Source: Blasia pusilla
Taxonomy: Eukaryota; Marchantiophyta; Marchantiopsida; Blasiales
NCBI GenBank assembly: GCA_050084515.1
Contig: CM114271.1
Span: 27,528,001 to 27,592,000, forward strand
Direction: 5' to 3'
Length of the DNA stretch: 64,000 nucleotides
This document shows positions 1 to 11,386 of the stretch, piece by piece. A model generated the notes under the pieces. The model was given only the letters and a program-made list of their open reading frames with translations, did no database searches and was not told where the DNA came from. Each line of letters opens with the position of its first letter. The stretch's first letter is position 1. A program made the translations under genes and the position numbers.

Positions 1-3000
1 TTCCTAGGGATAAGATTTCCTTTAAGTTCCTCCATTAGTGGTACCTCTATCTCGTTAGTGTCTAAACATGGTTGCACAAAAACGGACAAGTCCATCTCTA
101 GGACAGACATGGATTACCAGAGGTGAGGCCCACACTTATAGTTCATGATGGAAGGTCGGGCAAGGGCAGGTGGGGCAATAAGGGGGGAGGAAGTGGGGGT
201 AAAGGGAGGAAGAAATAGGAAAGTCTCCTTTCAGGTTCCATTTTTTAAGGTTCACTTAAGGTTGCTTCTTGCTTTGAACTGAGTGCTTGCTAGGTTTTGA
301 ACCTCTTGGGTTTTGTCCTTGTCTCTTTGGGTTTCCTCTTGTTAAACTTGCCAAATGGTGCTCCCGCCTTCATAGCTAGGACCATCTTGTCTCTTCTATC
401 TCTTCACTTGCCACTTTTTGATTTTCCATATCATTAATGGCTACCTTTAACTTCCCAAACTTGGTTTCCAACATTGCATTTTTCTTCCTCTGTTTCCTTT
501 TCAACTTATTTGGCATGGGCTCCATAACTTTTAAGACTTCGTTGGCTGGTGACATGTCATCAATCACCACCAACTTCTTTTGGAATTGAATGATGAAGCT
601 TATAATCGAGCCTCCCAACCACATCTACTGCAACTGAATCCTAGCTAGGATCTCTCATTCTAGAGCGCTTAACACCCCATCATTTTTAAGGTGAGCGCCC
701 TCAATCAAAGTTTGTAGTATTTTTTTTCCTTTTAGAATTCTTGATACCACATGAGTTCACATGCATGTTGCCAACTTCAAAGAGGCATTGACTCCCGATT
801 TGGCTCTTGAAATATGATAATTCCCGAAAAAATGCTCCATCTTAATCATCCACTTATTGAGGCACTTGATGTCTATCTCGTCCCTATACACAAGTAACAT
901 GTTCCTCACATCTCTCAATTGATACCTTGGGGACAAGATGGAAGTTGATCAATAAGACTTCATGGACTCTCCAACCATATTCTCCATTTGGGCTAAGGGT
1001 TGATCCTTCAACGCCTTAAAGATGGCTCTATAGACCTCAAGGAAGCTCACAAGTGGTTGGACCCCCATGAGCTTCTTTTAAGACTCCATGCTTGCCATCC
1101 TTTCTCACTAGAAATATGTGTGTGGGCTTTTGCACTTGGGTGTTGAGGCCCCCAACATTGAGCTAGCTCTTCCAATGAGTCACAAAGAGTCTTTTGAAAG
1201 GATTTTTTGCCAAACGATATTTCGTCCATGTATCCCTCATTCTAATTGGACATCTCATCGAATCTCTCAAGGTACAAAAAATTTAGTAGGAGATATAGGC
1301 CTATATTCTTAATCCACCATCCCTCCATCCTCCCCCATTGCAAGGAGGTTCAAGATCCATCACTTTCTTCTTACTACTACATGGCTTACCCTTGTCTTTG
1401 GCCATGTTGATCGTTGCTGCTGAAATTGCACAGTAATTGTGGCATGTTTCCTGGTTTATTATGCTACTACATCATAGACTTCAACGTCTACTCCCAATTG
1501 CCTATCTACAAAGCACTCTTGACCTTGAGATTTTCATGCATAAGTCTTAGGTCGAGTGTCATAGATCCAACCATTTACTCGGTCTGTACGTAGTTGAGTA
1601 ACTACCAAACACTAATCAGTTTTAAGTCTCCCAAGGTGCATAACATCTCCTTGGGAAGCTCCTTCCCCAATTCTTGACCAATCTCCTTAATTTTTTTTGC
1701 CTTTATTGGAGTGCTTTGCTAAATTCCTTAAGGTGCGCCCTTAATGGTTCCTTAAATCAAGCCTGAAAGATGGCCAAACATTCATCACAGTCAATCCCTT
1801 GTTCATGATATAGAGATAGTAAAAATTTCTCTAGTCTATGAACATTTTTTAGTAAGTCTCTAATTAGGACTCAATATTTGAGTCGTAGGCCAAGGTCCAA
1901 AGTTGGTGTCCATTACTTGTTCACTTGGACTTGGTTTGGTGTCAAAACCCCAATGCCAACCTCTCAATCCATCCCATGCCTTTGGTTCACCCCCATAGTT
2001 CCCCAGGTGGGGTTTAGGTTCCAAACATCCTTAAACATCCTCCTCATTATATATTGTTCTAGAGATCCCTACCCCTTCCCCACATATAGAGAATTCCTCT
2101 TGGGCCCCTCCTTGTGGCACTCAACCTAACTATCATTTTGAGAGTTTGTGGATGGTTTCTAGGTCTCTGCTCATGCATTTATATGGATTTTTAGTACGTT
2201 GGAATTATCTTCATAAATGTCCTACATAAATGCATTTATATGGATTTTAAGTACATAGATATCCTCATAAATGCAAATCGTTTAATGTCAAGTCTTTTGG
2301 GAAGCCCATCCTTGACATTGAATTGAATTCTAATAGCTAATCCCAAATTCTTCTTTTACTTAAAGTCTTAGGTTATCATATGGAGTACTTTGAAACATTT
2401 AGCTTCTTGTTCTTAGGTAACCATAGATTAGCCTCCTTGACCTGACCTAATAAGCTAACTAACTAAGCATTCTACCTAAGACTTCACTCGCTCTCAACAT
2501 GTAAACATCCCACTTCTTTACGAGGTCGCCAAGACATACTAATTTTGGATAGCTATTGAATTGGAATAAGATGCGTCACTAAGTTTACTTATGATTTCAT
2601 GAGTAAAATCACCCCAAGCCCCAAGATAGAGTAACCTATCTTGTCGACGCTAGACCAAAATTTGGTCTTCCAACATTTACTCTTGCTCTAGGTGCTTATC
2701 CAAATCAAATTGCTCTCCTCAAATATGACTTGCATCTCCTCTTGAGATACATCCTAAGCCCATGAAAAACTAATCATTTCTACGCACTCCAAGAAATAAA
2801 TTGCAACCTTCAAACTCATGCATTGAATCTCCAAATCCATCACTTTATTGAAAAATTGGCACATTCTAGATATAATGGATTTTGAGCCCCAAAATTCCAA
2901 TGGTCACAAGTCATATGCCTAGTATCTCTATGTTTTAATGCATGTGCTTTCCTTGCATTTATTTGAAGTCTTGTAACACCTCTTGATTATGTTCCAAATG

Positions 3001-3040
3001 GGCTTGTGCAAATCCAAGTCATCTCCTTTATTGAATCTTA
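1..3040 (-). other. Decayed repeat DNA, no gene recognised
   Basis: This stretch is AT-rich with short open frames broken by many stops on both strands. It lies just downstream, on the minus strand, of a clear Ty3/gypsy integrase remnant, so much of it may be the 3' half and LTR of that element. I could not recognise conserved motifs here. Positions about 70-130 carry a fragment of dispersed repeat R1 and about 1860-2130 a copy of repeat R2. Confidence 0.4.
1866..2130 (+). repeat. Dispersed repeat R2, copy 1
   Basis: This copy shares long stretches with 8815-9100 and 26760-27050, including TTGGACTTGGTTTG, CCCCAATGC, CTCTCAATCCAT and a GGTTCCAAAC block followed by CTCTTGGGCC. An antisense, more diverged relative lies at about 5400-5720 and partial relatives near 35.5 and 36.3 kb. 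No coding capacity was recognised. It is probably an LTR or non-autonomous element fragment, but its ends were not defined. Confidence 0.6.
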
Positions 3041-3341
3041 TTGGTCCTCACTCACATAATTCCTCAGTATCGGTTCACAACCAAGTTTACACACTCTTTC
3101 TCTCCATCTATTTGAGGATGAAAAGATGTGCTAAGGCAAAACTTCGTTCACAAAATTTTGAATCAATATTTGGATCTTGATATGAAACAGTTCTCATTGG
3201 TGACCTATGTGATTGCCACCAACTATCTATGAAAAGCCGAGAGATTGCATAAACCATCACAAAATCCAAATTTTGTGCAAACCTTGCCAACTTGTTAAAC
3301 CGAAAAAAAATCAAAAGTAATCCATTATTTATATCCCTCAA
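3040..3341 (-). pseudogene. Ty3/gypsy integrase core remnant
   Basis: Read on the minus strand, this fragment carries an integrase-like core. A YQDPNIDSKF stretch corresponds to the family's SDRDPxFxSxFW motif around the second catalytic Asp. After a one-base frameshift comes HPQIDGEKECVN-LVVNR, matching the family's HPQTDGQTE-VVNR motif with the catalytic Glu region. Stops and the frameshift show it is dead. No LTR pair could be assigned to it. The motif match is seen directly; assignment to the gypsy superfamily rests on knowledge of this domain. Confidence 0.65.
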
Positions 3342-3627
3342 ACTCTAGAGGACACTAGAACAGATCCTTGGTTTTTTGACTTATATGAGTCATATCTTAC
3401 CATCAATAACTAGAAATGACTAGTTACTTGTAGAGACACAAAAGCCAGATCATATGTTCCACATAATTTGAATGATTAGCATTTTTGGCTGACATGGTAT
3501 GAAAATGTGAGTCATATTGTGATGATTATCATGATTCTCATGTCAAGTGCATGAAATGGCAAGTGATTTGATGATATAGACTAAATTATTAAAAAAAACT
3601 GTCCAACCATATGCCCCATCCTCCATC

Positions 3628-3840
3628 AAGGTTGCACAAGGACAAAGTTTGTGTCCGTACGGGCTCTGATACTCGTGGCTTGCACCTGTTTTGTGGCCCA
3701 CGCGGCGGGCTCTATGCGGGCCACAAAATGGGTGCGAACTTGGCCTACCCGGGTCTATGCGGCGGGCTTAGATGCAGGCCGCAAATATCCGAGTGGCATG
3801 TCCATCCCATGGACGAACTTGTCCGTTTCCATGCAACCTT
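3628..3840. repeat. GC-rich foldback-like repeat R1
   Basis: The copy starts AAGGTTGCACAAGGACAAAG and ends with the approximate reverse complement (AACTTGTCCGTTTCC ATGCAACCTT). Between the ends lies a GC-rich core with repeated GCGGGC/GCCCGC and GTGGCCCAC motifs, unlike the AT-rich neighbourhood. Related copies occur at 8097-8493, about 50140-50290 and 61690-62310, with fragments near 70, 4813-4990 and 38850. The shape suggests a non-autonomous DNA element. No clear target duplication was found. Confidence 0.55.
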
Positions 3841-4028
3841 GTCCTCCATCTATTTTTCCATCCCTCCATACATTATTTCTATCCATGTGCCACACTCTCC
3901 ATCCACATTCCTCCCACCTCCCACCTTCTACCTTCTATCCGTCCATCAATTCCATTTCTTCATGCTTATTCCATTCATTCATCCTATCTATTCAAGCATG
4001 TCACCCTCTAGTTGTTCATCAAGTCCTT

Positions 4029-4654
4029 TGTCATGTCTCTTAGGATAGATCGGTGAGATCTAGTAGAGCGCCTTTTTGAGTAGCGGAGGACATGCTCAGT
4101 AGGTTGAGGATGACCTGCAGAGGCCCCGGGAAACCTGCTCTCGTTTCGGCTCATTTGGAGCTATATTGAGGATCTTACTATTTTAGGTAAGTACCATTTT
4201 GAGTATGTGATCGACTTTCTATTTTTTTAAGTGGCCCTTGACCTCCTACATCAGGTCAAGAGCCAAGGAGGTGACTTGGGAGCATAGGTTACCATGGAGA
4301 GAGCTTGGGAGAGGGGAGGGGTATACCTCAAGGAGAGAGAGTTTGAGAGCTCATTCTCTCTTTGTTGAACCTCTTGGCATGAGGCGGCGGAGCTATGGTC
4401 CCTTGCCTTGTGAGTGTAACCTAAGCCTCTCATTAGGAGAGTGGGTTTGGTTTGACATGAGAGACAATGCACACCTTTGAGAGCTATGGTGTGAGATGGT
4501 GTAGAGAGAGATTGGATCTTACTTTAATTGGAGATATTTTGGTACTTCTTGTCCTGTTGTTTAGATGCCATGATTTAGCATGGGATCGTGCGTGTTTGTG
4601 TAAGTGTTTAATGACAACGATGTATATTTTGTAGCGATGTGTATGCGCACGACA
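4029..4654 (+). mobile_element. Solo LTR of a Ty3/gypsy family
   Basis: A 626-bp segment begins TGTCATG and ends GCGCACGACA, and is flanked by CCTT on both sides (4025-4028 and 4655-4658), which fits a target duplication. Near-identical sequence occurs at 43447-44088, truncated at 49561-50074 (antisense), diverged at 58845-59105, and at the right window edge (antisense). The 43.4-kb copies adjoin a gypsy polyprotein, so this is most likely the solo LTR of that family, left by LTR-LTR recombination. Confidence 0.7.
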
Positions 4655-4799
4655 CCTTCTCCATCCATTAGCCCCATCCGTAAACTCCATTCGTCCATGC
4701 ATTCCGTCCTCTATCTATCCATGAACTCAATATCCATCTATCCATATATACACCCTATCTTGGATCCATCAACTTAGTCTACCAAAATACATCTTTGTT

Positions 4800-5010
4800 T
4801 GGATTCAAACCCAAGGTTACAAAAAAATAGACATATCCATAAACATGCCCAATAGTTATCCCATCCGGATTTTTTCGATACTCCATAGGCCCACGCGGGC
4901 TTGGGATACGGCTTTGGTTGCACAAAAAAGGGCAAGTCCGTCCTTATGAGGGAAATGGATAGACAAGTGTGGACAAGTCCACAAACATGAGTTGCAAGAG
5001 GTTGTTGCGT
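4800..5010. repeat. Repeat R1 fragments
   Basis: AAGGTTAC followed by an A-run at about 4813, and GGTTGCACAAAAAAGGGC at about 4916, match ends of repeat R1. A short GC-rich CCCACGCGGGC segment lies between them. The copy is incomplete or rearranged. Confidence 0.45.
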
Positions 5011-5394
5011 TCCTCATGACCAAACGAGTGCCAAAGCGGAACATCAAAACACTAGCGGGCTCACGCTAAGATGGTTTGCGCGTTGGAGTGGTCTCAGAGA
5101 CGAGACAAGAGACGAGACGCAAGCGAGGCTTCGCATTTCATATGTTGTGGTTGCAATTGAGAAACCTAGACCAAATGCGGATCAAGACTTGAGAGGAGTC
5201 AAGTCTAGGAAGTGGGTTGCCAAAGGAAGGAATCCGGATTTGGGACGCCACTAGCGTTTGAGAGTTTCTGACTGTATTTATGGCCATAAATTTTAGCTCC
5301 AAAATGCGTTTAAGACGAATAAAGATGGTTGGAAAGCTTATGGAAATCCAGTTCAAATGCACTAAAGATCTCCGCAAACGCACAAGTAGCGGCT

Positions 5395-5720
5395 GAGAAA
5401 CAACCCAAAAACGACTCTAAGTAGAATCGGGTTGAGGGCCACAATGAAGGGCCCGACCATCCTTTTCCAAAGGTAGGGGATGTTTGGAGATCCCCAGAAG
5501 TACTAGTAAGGGGGAAGGTATCCAAGGGTGCTTGGAACTCGAACCCCACTTTGGGCGCTACCGGGCGGCTCAAGGGCATGGAACGGATCGGGAGTTTGGA
5601 GTTGGGCTTGAAAACCTGAACCAAGTCTATTGAGGTGATTTTAGAGATCCCTCTTGGATTCCAACCCGTGACTCAATTACTTGGGTCTTGGTTAGAAACT
5701 TGCACGAGGTCCGTTGAACA
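5395..5720 (-). repeat. Dispersed repeat R2, antisense diverged copy
   Basis: On the minus strand this shares the order of motifs seen in R2: a GGTTCAAG/CCCAACTCC segment, a CGGTAGCGCCC block, GTTCCAAGCACC, then GGATCTCC and a GGGCCC-containing end. The similarity is weaker than between the other R2 copies. No coding function was recognised. Confidence 0.4.
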
Positions 5721-6279
5721 GTTGGAACCGCTAGGCGCGCAGGTGCCGTTTTAGGTTCCTGGACTAACCAAAAAGTCTGTTCCAAGTCTTGAAGGACTTT
5801 CCATTTTGGGAACCTAGGAAGTAAGGAAGGTTGAGCTTGATGAGATGCCGAGTTGAGAACTGGATGGGTTGGAAAGTCGCTTGATCCAAAGCCAGACTAA
5901 TGTGAGTGCGTTTGGGTGCAAGTCGGGGATGAGAGCGTGTCCCACTGAACGTACGCTTCCACAATACTAGAGATTGACATTCAAGGAGAGTAGGCGCACG
6001 ACAGAGGTGGGGCCCATACTTATAGTTCATGATGGAAGGTAGGGCAAGGGCGAGTGGGGAAAAAAGGAGGAAGGAAGTGGGGGGAATGAGAAAGAAGGGG
6101 AAGGTGAGGCCACATGGATAAATCCTTCCATAGGACGGACGTAAGTCCACAGACACAAATATTTTCCATATGTAACCTTAGAAATAGGAATGGGTACGGG
6201 CTCTGATTAAGGGAATAACAACAATCAAATATGTGTTTGGGCTTTGAGCCCTTGCTTGGCATCTATCAAGCTCATGCGT

Positions 6280-7551
6280 TGTCGTGTCGAGAGCCTTTCT
6301 TCGAGCAAGGACGGGCCTTCTAGCTGCGGTAGATGCGGTCGATGCAAGGTGAACTCTCTAAGAAGTTCTCCTTTTTCAATACAAAATTATGATGTACACT
6401 CTCCATTCTCTCACGACACGTATCACAAATGGAAGTGCCGAGGCGATCACTTCTTCGTAACATCGGACCCCGAAATTCCTAAGTATAAAATTCCTATAAA
6501 CTATTTTACGCTTGTACACGAGGAAGATAGCACAACTAGTGTTAAACCCTACTTGAGCAGGCCTATTGACATCCATGGATCGCTATATAAGGACGTACAA
6601 AGTACAATCCCATGTCCTTCCATATGTGACGATAGGAAGAATCACCGGAGTTGGAGATTGCATGACCTGGTTCATGAACGCCTCCCCAAAGTGATAAACT
6701 AAATATCGAGTGAACCAGTGTCTATCTACAAAGAGTACCTTAACATGGTATGGATTGAGGAAAGGAAAGTCGGGCACAACTCGTGCTCCACCCCTATCCA
6801 TGCTTGATAGACATTCTTTACTCTCCTCAAGAATGGGTTTTGGCGGAATTATTCTCCCAAGAGGGGTAATCCACTCTCATTGGGGAAGTAACAAGCCAAA
6901 AAATTCACTATTTTAGTATGACTAAACTCCTCTAAGATGACAAACCTCTCATCTCCACACACACACACCACACTCTAGAAACCTCTCGAAGAATAGACCA
7001 TGATCAAGTTACTCATCCAAGAGGGGTGATCCACTCTCATTGGAAGAGCAAGCAATCCCAAAGCCATACATTCAAGAGAGACACGAGAGACTCAAGATGT
7101 GGAATAGAAGGTGATGAACCCTTGAAGGTCCCTCCTCTTTATATACTCACAAGGGATCCACAAGAGTACGAAATAGAGCTTATCTTATCTTGTGCCATAT
7201 GACTTCCTCTCAAGGCTTAGCCAATCACATTTTGACACAAGTAGATTTCCTCTTATTTCTTCCAAAATATCCTCTTTTACCCACTTGATATTTTCCAAAT
7301 TACCCCAACTAACCTAGCCACCAACCAAGACTACTTTTGTTTTTCATTAAAGCAACTACTTTACTTTTAAAAAGTCATCTTTTATTTATTACCTCTTTTT
7401 TAAAAGTTGGGCCCGCATAAAAGAGGCACCATAAAGAGGTTTAAACATAAGAATTTCCTTTTTGTAAGCCAATTTACTTAATACTAATGAAACTCTATCT
7501 AACACTTAATGACGAAGGAATTTACATACTTGTTGATTTTACTATACGACA
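6280..7551 (+). mobile_element. 1.27-kb LTR-like repeat, copy 1
   Basis: This 1272-bp unit starts TGTCGTGTCG and ends TATACGACA, giving a 6-bp terminal inversion TGTCGT/ACGACA. GCGT flanks it on both sides (6276-6279, 7552-7555), consistent with a 4-bp target duplication. A nearly identical copy (1273 bp) lies at 47634-48906 inside a gypsy fragment. A TATA-like TTTATATACT sits near 7138. The TG...CA ends and short duplication suggest a solo LTR. An open frame of roughly 140 codons runs from the left end to 6702 and is kept in both copies; its product is not recognised. Confidence 0.6.
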
Positions 7552-8096
7552 GCGTTGCCCGCGGCCACGCAAGTAAAAGGCATGTAAAAGTCACGCACTA
7601 TAGGCAAGGCTTATAGAGTGTGCGCTCTATGCAAGCATGTTGTAGGCTTAGGTGGGCTAAGCTTGCAACATATTCTTGTGATTGGAGTAGGAAAATTTCT
7701 CTTGCAAAGTTTCTTGCTAGAGATAGATCAATGTCCAACTCAGAAATCCACTTACTAAGCCAAAGGCCCCATGAAAGATTTGCATTTGAGACATCCTCAT
7801 GCCTAGAGCTTGTCAATGTGTTAGGAATCGTAGTCTCCTTGTCAGACTCTTGGTCATGTAATGGTTTGTCTCTTGGTTTTTATTGCTTGAGTGAGCATTT
7901 GGGAAAAGATCCATCTACCATTTCCATCCTAAAGCCTTCGTCCGTTTAAATCCTTTCCTCATCTCTTGCATCCCTCACCAAGTGTCTAGGCCTCAAATGA
8001 ACCTTGTCTTCTCCCAAACATCTAGTCAATACCTACGATCATGAGTTCAGGCTCACCAAAGATTGGCTCTAATACCACATGTTGTGCACTTACTCT
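7552..8096. other. No gene seen
   Basis: Moderately AT-rich DNA. A 109-codon open frame on the plus strand (7620-7949) overlaps a 72-codon one on the minus strand; neither shows recognisable motifs, and both look like chance frames. Confidence 0.4.
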
Positions 8097-8493
8097 AGGG
8101 TTGCAAAAAAAAAAGTTTGTGTCTGCAGACTTATGTCAGTCCCTAAGACAAACATCTATGTGCGGGCCCCAGTACCCGCGGCTTGCACTAGTTTTGTGGC
8201 CCACAACCAAACCCGCACATGGCGGGATGGGCCTCCATTGGGGGGGCTCATGCTTGCGCATGGTGGGCTTGCATGCCATGCATGAGCCAGAGCCCACCCA
8301 ATGGGGGCCCATCCCACCATGTGTGCACCTTGCACCGGCCTGGCTTCATGCCACAAAACCGATGCGATAGCGATCAACCCGGATGCCCATTACTGGCTCG
8401 ACGGGCTCTAGGAGCGGGCTCATATGCGGGCCACTGGAACCCATGCAAAATTTCCGTCTCATGGGCGGACTTGTCTTTTTTCTGTGCAACCTT
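8097..8493. repeat. GC-rich foldback-like repeat R1
   Basis: The left end reads AGGGTTGCAAAA...AGTTTGTGTC and the right end reads GACTTGTC...TGTGCAACCTT, its approximate reverse complement. The 400-bp body is GC-rich, with many GCCCAC/GTGGGC and GCCCGC/GCGGGC motifs able to pair with each other. It is longer than the 3628-3840 copy. Several overlapping open frames on both strands here come from the GC-rich composition and are not called as genes. Confidence 0.55.
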
Positions 8494-8814
8494 GACCTTC
8501 TCCCTTAAACTCTGATCTTTTGCATCTTAAAAGCTTACGTTCAATATGTTACGGTCTTCTTATTGATCTCCATCCAAAAAACACTCATATTAGCCATAGT
8601 TTAGATCCACGAACCTTGTGTCTATTGAGTTTTGGTCTCAAGGCATTCTTCAAGCTCATAATCTAGATGGGCCACATGATCCAACCCATCACTACCCAAT
8701 ATAGGAAAGTCATTCAAGACGCAAGACAAACTTCCTTGATGGTCTGGTGATTAGAAATGACGCTAGTACATGTGGAAATCCCAACTACCCAATGGACCTC
8801 GAACAAGTATCTAA

Positions 8815-9110
8815 TCGAGACTCAATATCCAAGTTACGGATCAAGGTTTAAGGTTGGTGTCCATAATTGGTCCAGTTGGACTTGGTTTGATGTCAAACCC
8901 CAATGCAAGCCTCTCAATCCATCTCGTGCCCTTTGTTCACCACCATGGTTCCCAAGGTGGGGTTTGGGTTCCAAACGCTCTTTGAGACCCTCCCCCTTCA
9001 AGATAGTTCTAGAGAATCCCATCCCCTCCCTACATCTAGCGAAGTCCTCTTGGGCCGCTCCTTGTGGCCCTCAACCTATCATTTTGATAGTTTGGGGATG
9101 GTTTCTAGAT
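8815..9110 (+). repeat. Dispersed repeat R2, copy 2
   Basis: Strongly similar to 1866-2130 over about 250 bp, including GACTTGGTTTGATGTCAAA and CTCTCAATCCATCTCGTGCC. A 168-codon frame crosses it (8757-9263) but is not preserved in the other copies, so it is not called as a gene. Confidence 0.6.
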
Positions 9111-10511
9111 CTATACTCATGCATTTTTCCATATTTTTGTGCGTTGGAATTAGCTTCTCACAAGCTTTCTAACACCACTTTAATTATTCATCCCAAATGC
9201 ATCTTGGCAAACACTAGAGAGGATGGCACATGTTTTGGAATTTTCAAACACAATGTTTTTTGAAATATGGGATGAATCCCAACCAAGTGCAAGCTTCCTC
9301 CATCTCATATCTATATTATTATTAGAGGATGTACTTTCACTCTTTCAAATATTTAAGTGCATGCCACATGTTATATACTATGACCTCTAAGATAAGGGTT
9401 CAAAGTTTGCTAACTCGTTTGAAAAAGTGAGTGATCTTCAAGCGTGAATCAAATTTGGTCTTGGAAGTAGTGGGAGAAGTAATGGCTATGTTTTGGAATC
9501 TTGTGTGAAGCACTAGCTCTTTTTCCACTCATACTATTCCCATTATTTTCTTTCATTTCAAAATAATTATCAATTTTAAACGCTCTTCTTTTTTTTCCTC
9601 AAAATTTCTCCATCATTCTCCTTTTATTGATTTTCCTTGATTTTCCTCTATCAAGGAAGGTTTCCCATTTGGATTTATTTTAACCTCCTCAATCAAAATC
9701 CAATAATCCTTCTTTCCCCTTTTCCAATATGTTTCATATAATCATACAATTAGTAAGTAAAAACTTAATGTAATTTACATGAAAGAATGAGTCATTGCTT
9801 CCTTAGCTAACAACGAATAACTGCAAGGGGCCATTTCTAGATGCCAACATCCGTGCTATTAGTGTATAACCATGTCTCGTAGTGCTTGCATGAGATGTCA
9901 ACACTTGACTATTTTGACTAATACGAGCTTCCCACCTGTCCCACATACCTTAAGATCACTCAAGTGTTGGTTTTGTGCTGCGATCAAGTTAATAGGTCCC
10001 ATTTTAGAATAATGATAGGTAATTTGAATTTCCCATCATTACTTGTGCATCATATGATGATATGAGGCATATGCTAATATCATAAGGAGAAGGACATAAA
10101 TGCTACATATATATTATTATTTGAGGGGCATTTCTCAAATGGTGACACGTGACGCACAAACACATATACATATAAACTTATAGAGCCGGGCCATACATAT
10201 GTAAAGGACCATGCACCGCACAGTCCCTCACGGGCCCTAACTAGTCTTTGCTATTGATAGTCAACTCATGGTAGATTCATAATTTTTTGGAGCCTCCATG
10301 TCTACTAGAAATGTAACTTCTACATGGAATCAAGCTTTTGCAACATGTATGGTCTTGTACTAGTCAATCAATCATGTGGAATCCAACTCTAACAAAGGGC
10401 TCAAGGACACAAATTATCGTATTAGTATTTTGCGCAAGTTTACTTTTCTAGTTTTTTTCCCTTAGGCCACCTCCACCCGCTACATATAGCAAGCCATGTC
10501 CACTTGGTGGA
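9111..10511. other. AT-rich non-coding DNA
   Basis: Homopolymer runs and short frames only. Nothing recognisable as a gene. The continuation of the lectin receptor kinase C-terminus expected to the left of the Helitron array (positions below 10511, minus strand) was not found by eye. Confidence 0.5.
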
Positions 10512-11304
10512 CTAGTGGGCAGTCCGTGCCATACACCGTAGTGAAAAGACTAATCGTATTGCAATTTTTTTCTTGTTGCCTATAAAATGGAAAATAATTT
10601 TGTAGCTGCCATTACAAGAAGAAATATTTTCTTGCTGCTCAATTGCCAAATGTAAAGTACAAAGGTGTTTGCAAATTAAGAAAGTACTCTCTCATATTAA
10701 TATAGACTAGTAAGGTGCCCGTGCCATGTACGGGAAATTAAAAAAAGTGATTGAAGAGCTAGTGTAAAGCACGTGAAGGGAAGAGATTAATGATGTTGCA
10801 CATAAATTCATTTTTTTCTTGCTGTCCAATTGTCACGTGTCAAGCAGAGAGGTGTTTGAAAATCAAGAAGGCACTCTCCCATAATAATATAGATAAGGTG
10901 CCCGTGCGATGCACGAGAAAAAAAAGAGTGTTTGAAAAGCTAGTATATAGCCCGTGAAGGGAAGAGATTGATGATGCCGCACATAAATTCAAATTTTTTT
11001 TGGCTGCCCGTAGCATGTGAAAATTTTTCTTTCTGGCCAATTACCATGTGTCAAGTAGAGAGGTGTCTGCAAATCAAGAAGGGACTCTCCCATAATAATA
11101 TAGACTAGTAAGGTGCGCGTGCGATGCACGGGAAATAAAAAAGTGTGTGAAGAGTTAGTATATAGCCCATGAAGGGAAGAGATTAATTATACTACACATA
11201 AACTCAAATTTTTTTTTCCTCCCCATAACATGTGAAACATTTTCTTGTTGCCCGATTGCCACAACGTTTACAAATCAAGAATCACTCTCCCATAATAATA
11301 AAGA
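10512..11304 (-). mobile_element. Head-to-tail array of four small Helitrons
   Basis: Four related units lie in tandem on the minus strand: 10512-10706, 10707-10893, 10894-11104 and 11105-11304. Each begins TCTATATTATTATGGGAG or a close variant. The two clearest end in a hairpin of type CCCGTGCATCGCACGGG, then CACCTTACTAG. These are the classic Helitron features: 5' TC, a 3' hairpin about 10 nt from a CTRR end, and no terminal inverted repeats. At the outer borders the host bases are A (5') and T (3'), the known A|T insertion rule. Units are non-coding, so they are non-autonomous. The leftmost unit has a decayed hairpin, and the unit at 10894 lacks the final CTAG. The array sits at the point where the lectin kinase reading frame stops. 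Confidence 0.7.
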
Positions 11305-11386
11305 TGTGGGGGAGGCCGAAGGGGTTCAAATGAGAGGAGAGGAGACCTAAAAGAAGGACTTGCTCAACTTGTTGCACATCAAAGTC
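11305..11386 (-). pseudogene. Lectin receptor kinase fragment 3 (kinase C-lobe end)
   Basis: On the minus strand this reads FDVQQVEQVLLLGLLSSHLN then PFGLPHI, matching the end of LecRK kinase domains (a FDxxxVxxVLLVGLxCxHPNxxxRPSM-type segment). It continues the same gene as 15365-15735, from which it is separated by the copia element. The AAGTC target duplication marks the join. The frame then runs into the 5' end of a Helitron at 11304, so the extreme C-terminus is lost. Confidence 0.75.
11382..11386 (+). repeat. Target site duplication AAGTC, left
   Basis: The five bases AAGTC precede the 5' LTR and recur directly after the 3' LTR at 15365-15369. This is the expected 5-bp duplication of copia integration. 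Confidence 0.85.

Noticed and set aside
3611-4048. Two overlapping frames of 145 and 130 codons
   Set aside because: The coding appearance comes from the GC-rich R1 repeat followed by a pyrimidine-rich CCATCC-type tract, and the frame is not kept in other copies.
4225-4260. TTTAAGTGGCCCTTGACC taken as a MULE end
   Set aside because: It resembles the MULE motif AAGTGGCCCC, but it lies inside a gypsy LTR and is present in all LTR copies without an inverted partner.
8041-8515. Overlapping frames of 109, 98, 73 and 68 codons
   Set aside because: All lie in the GC-rich R1 core, are open on both strands, and have no conserved content.
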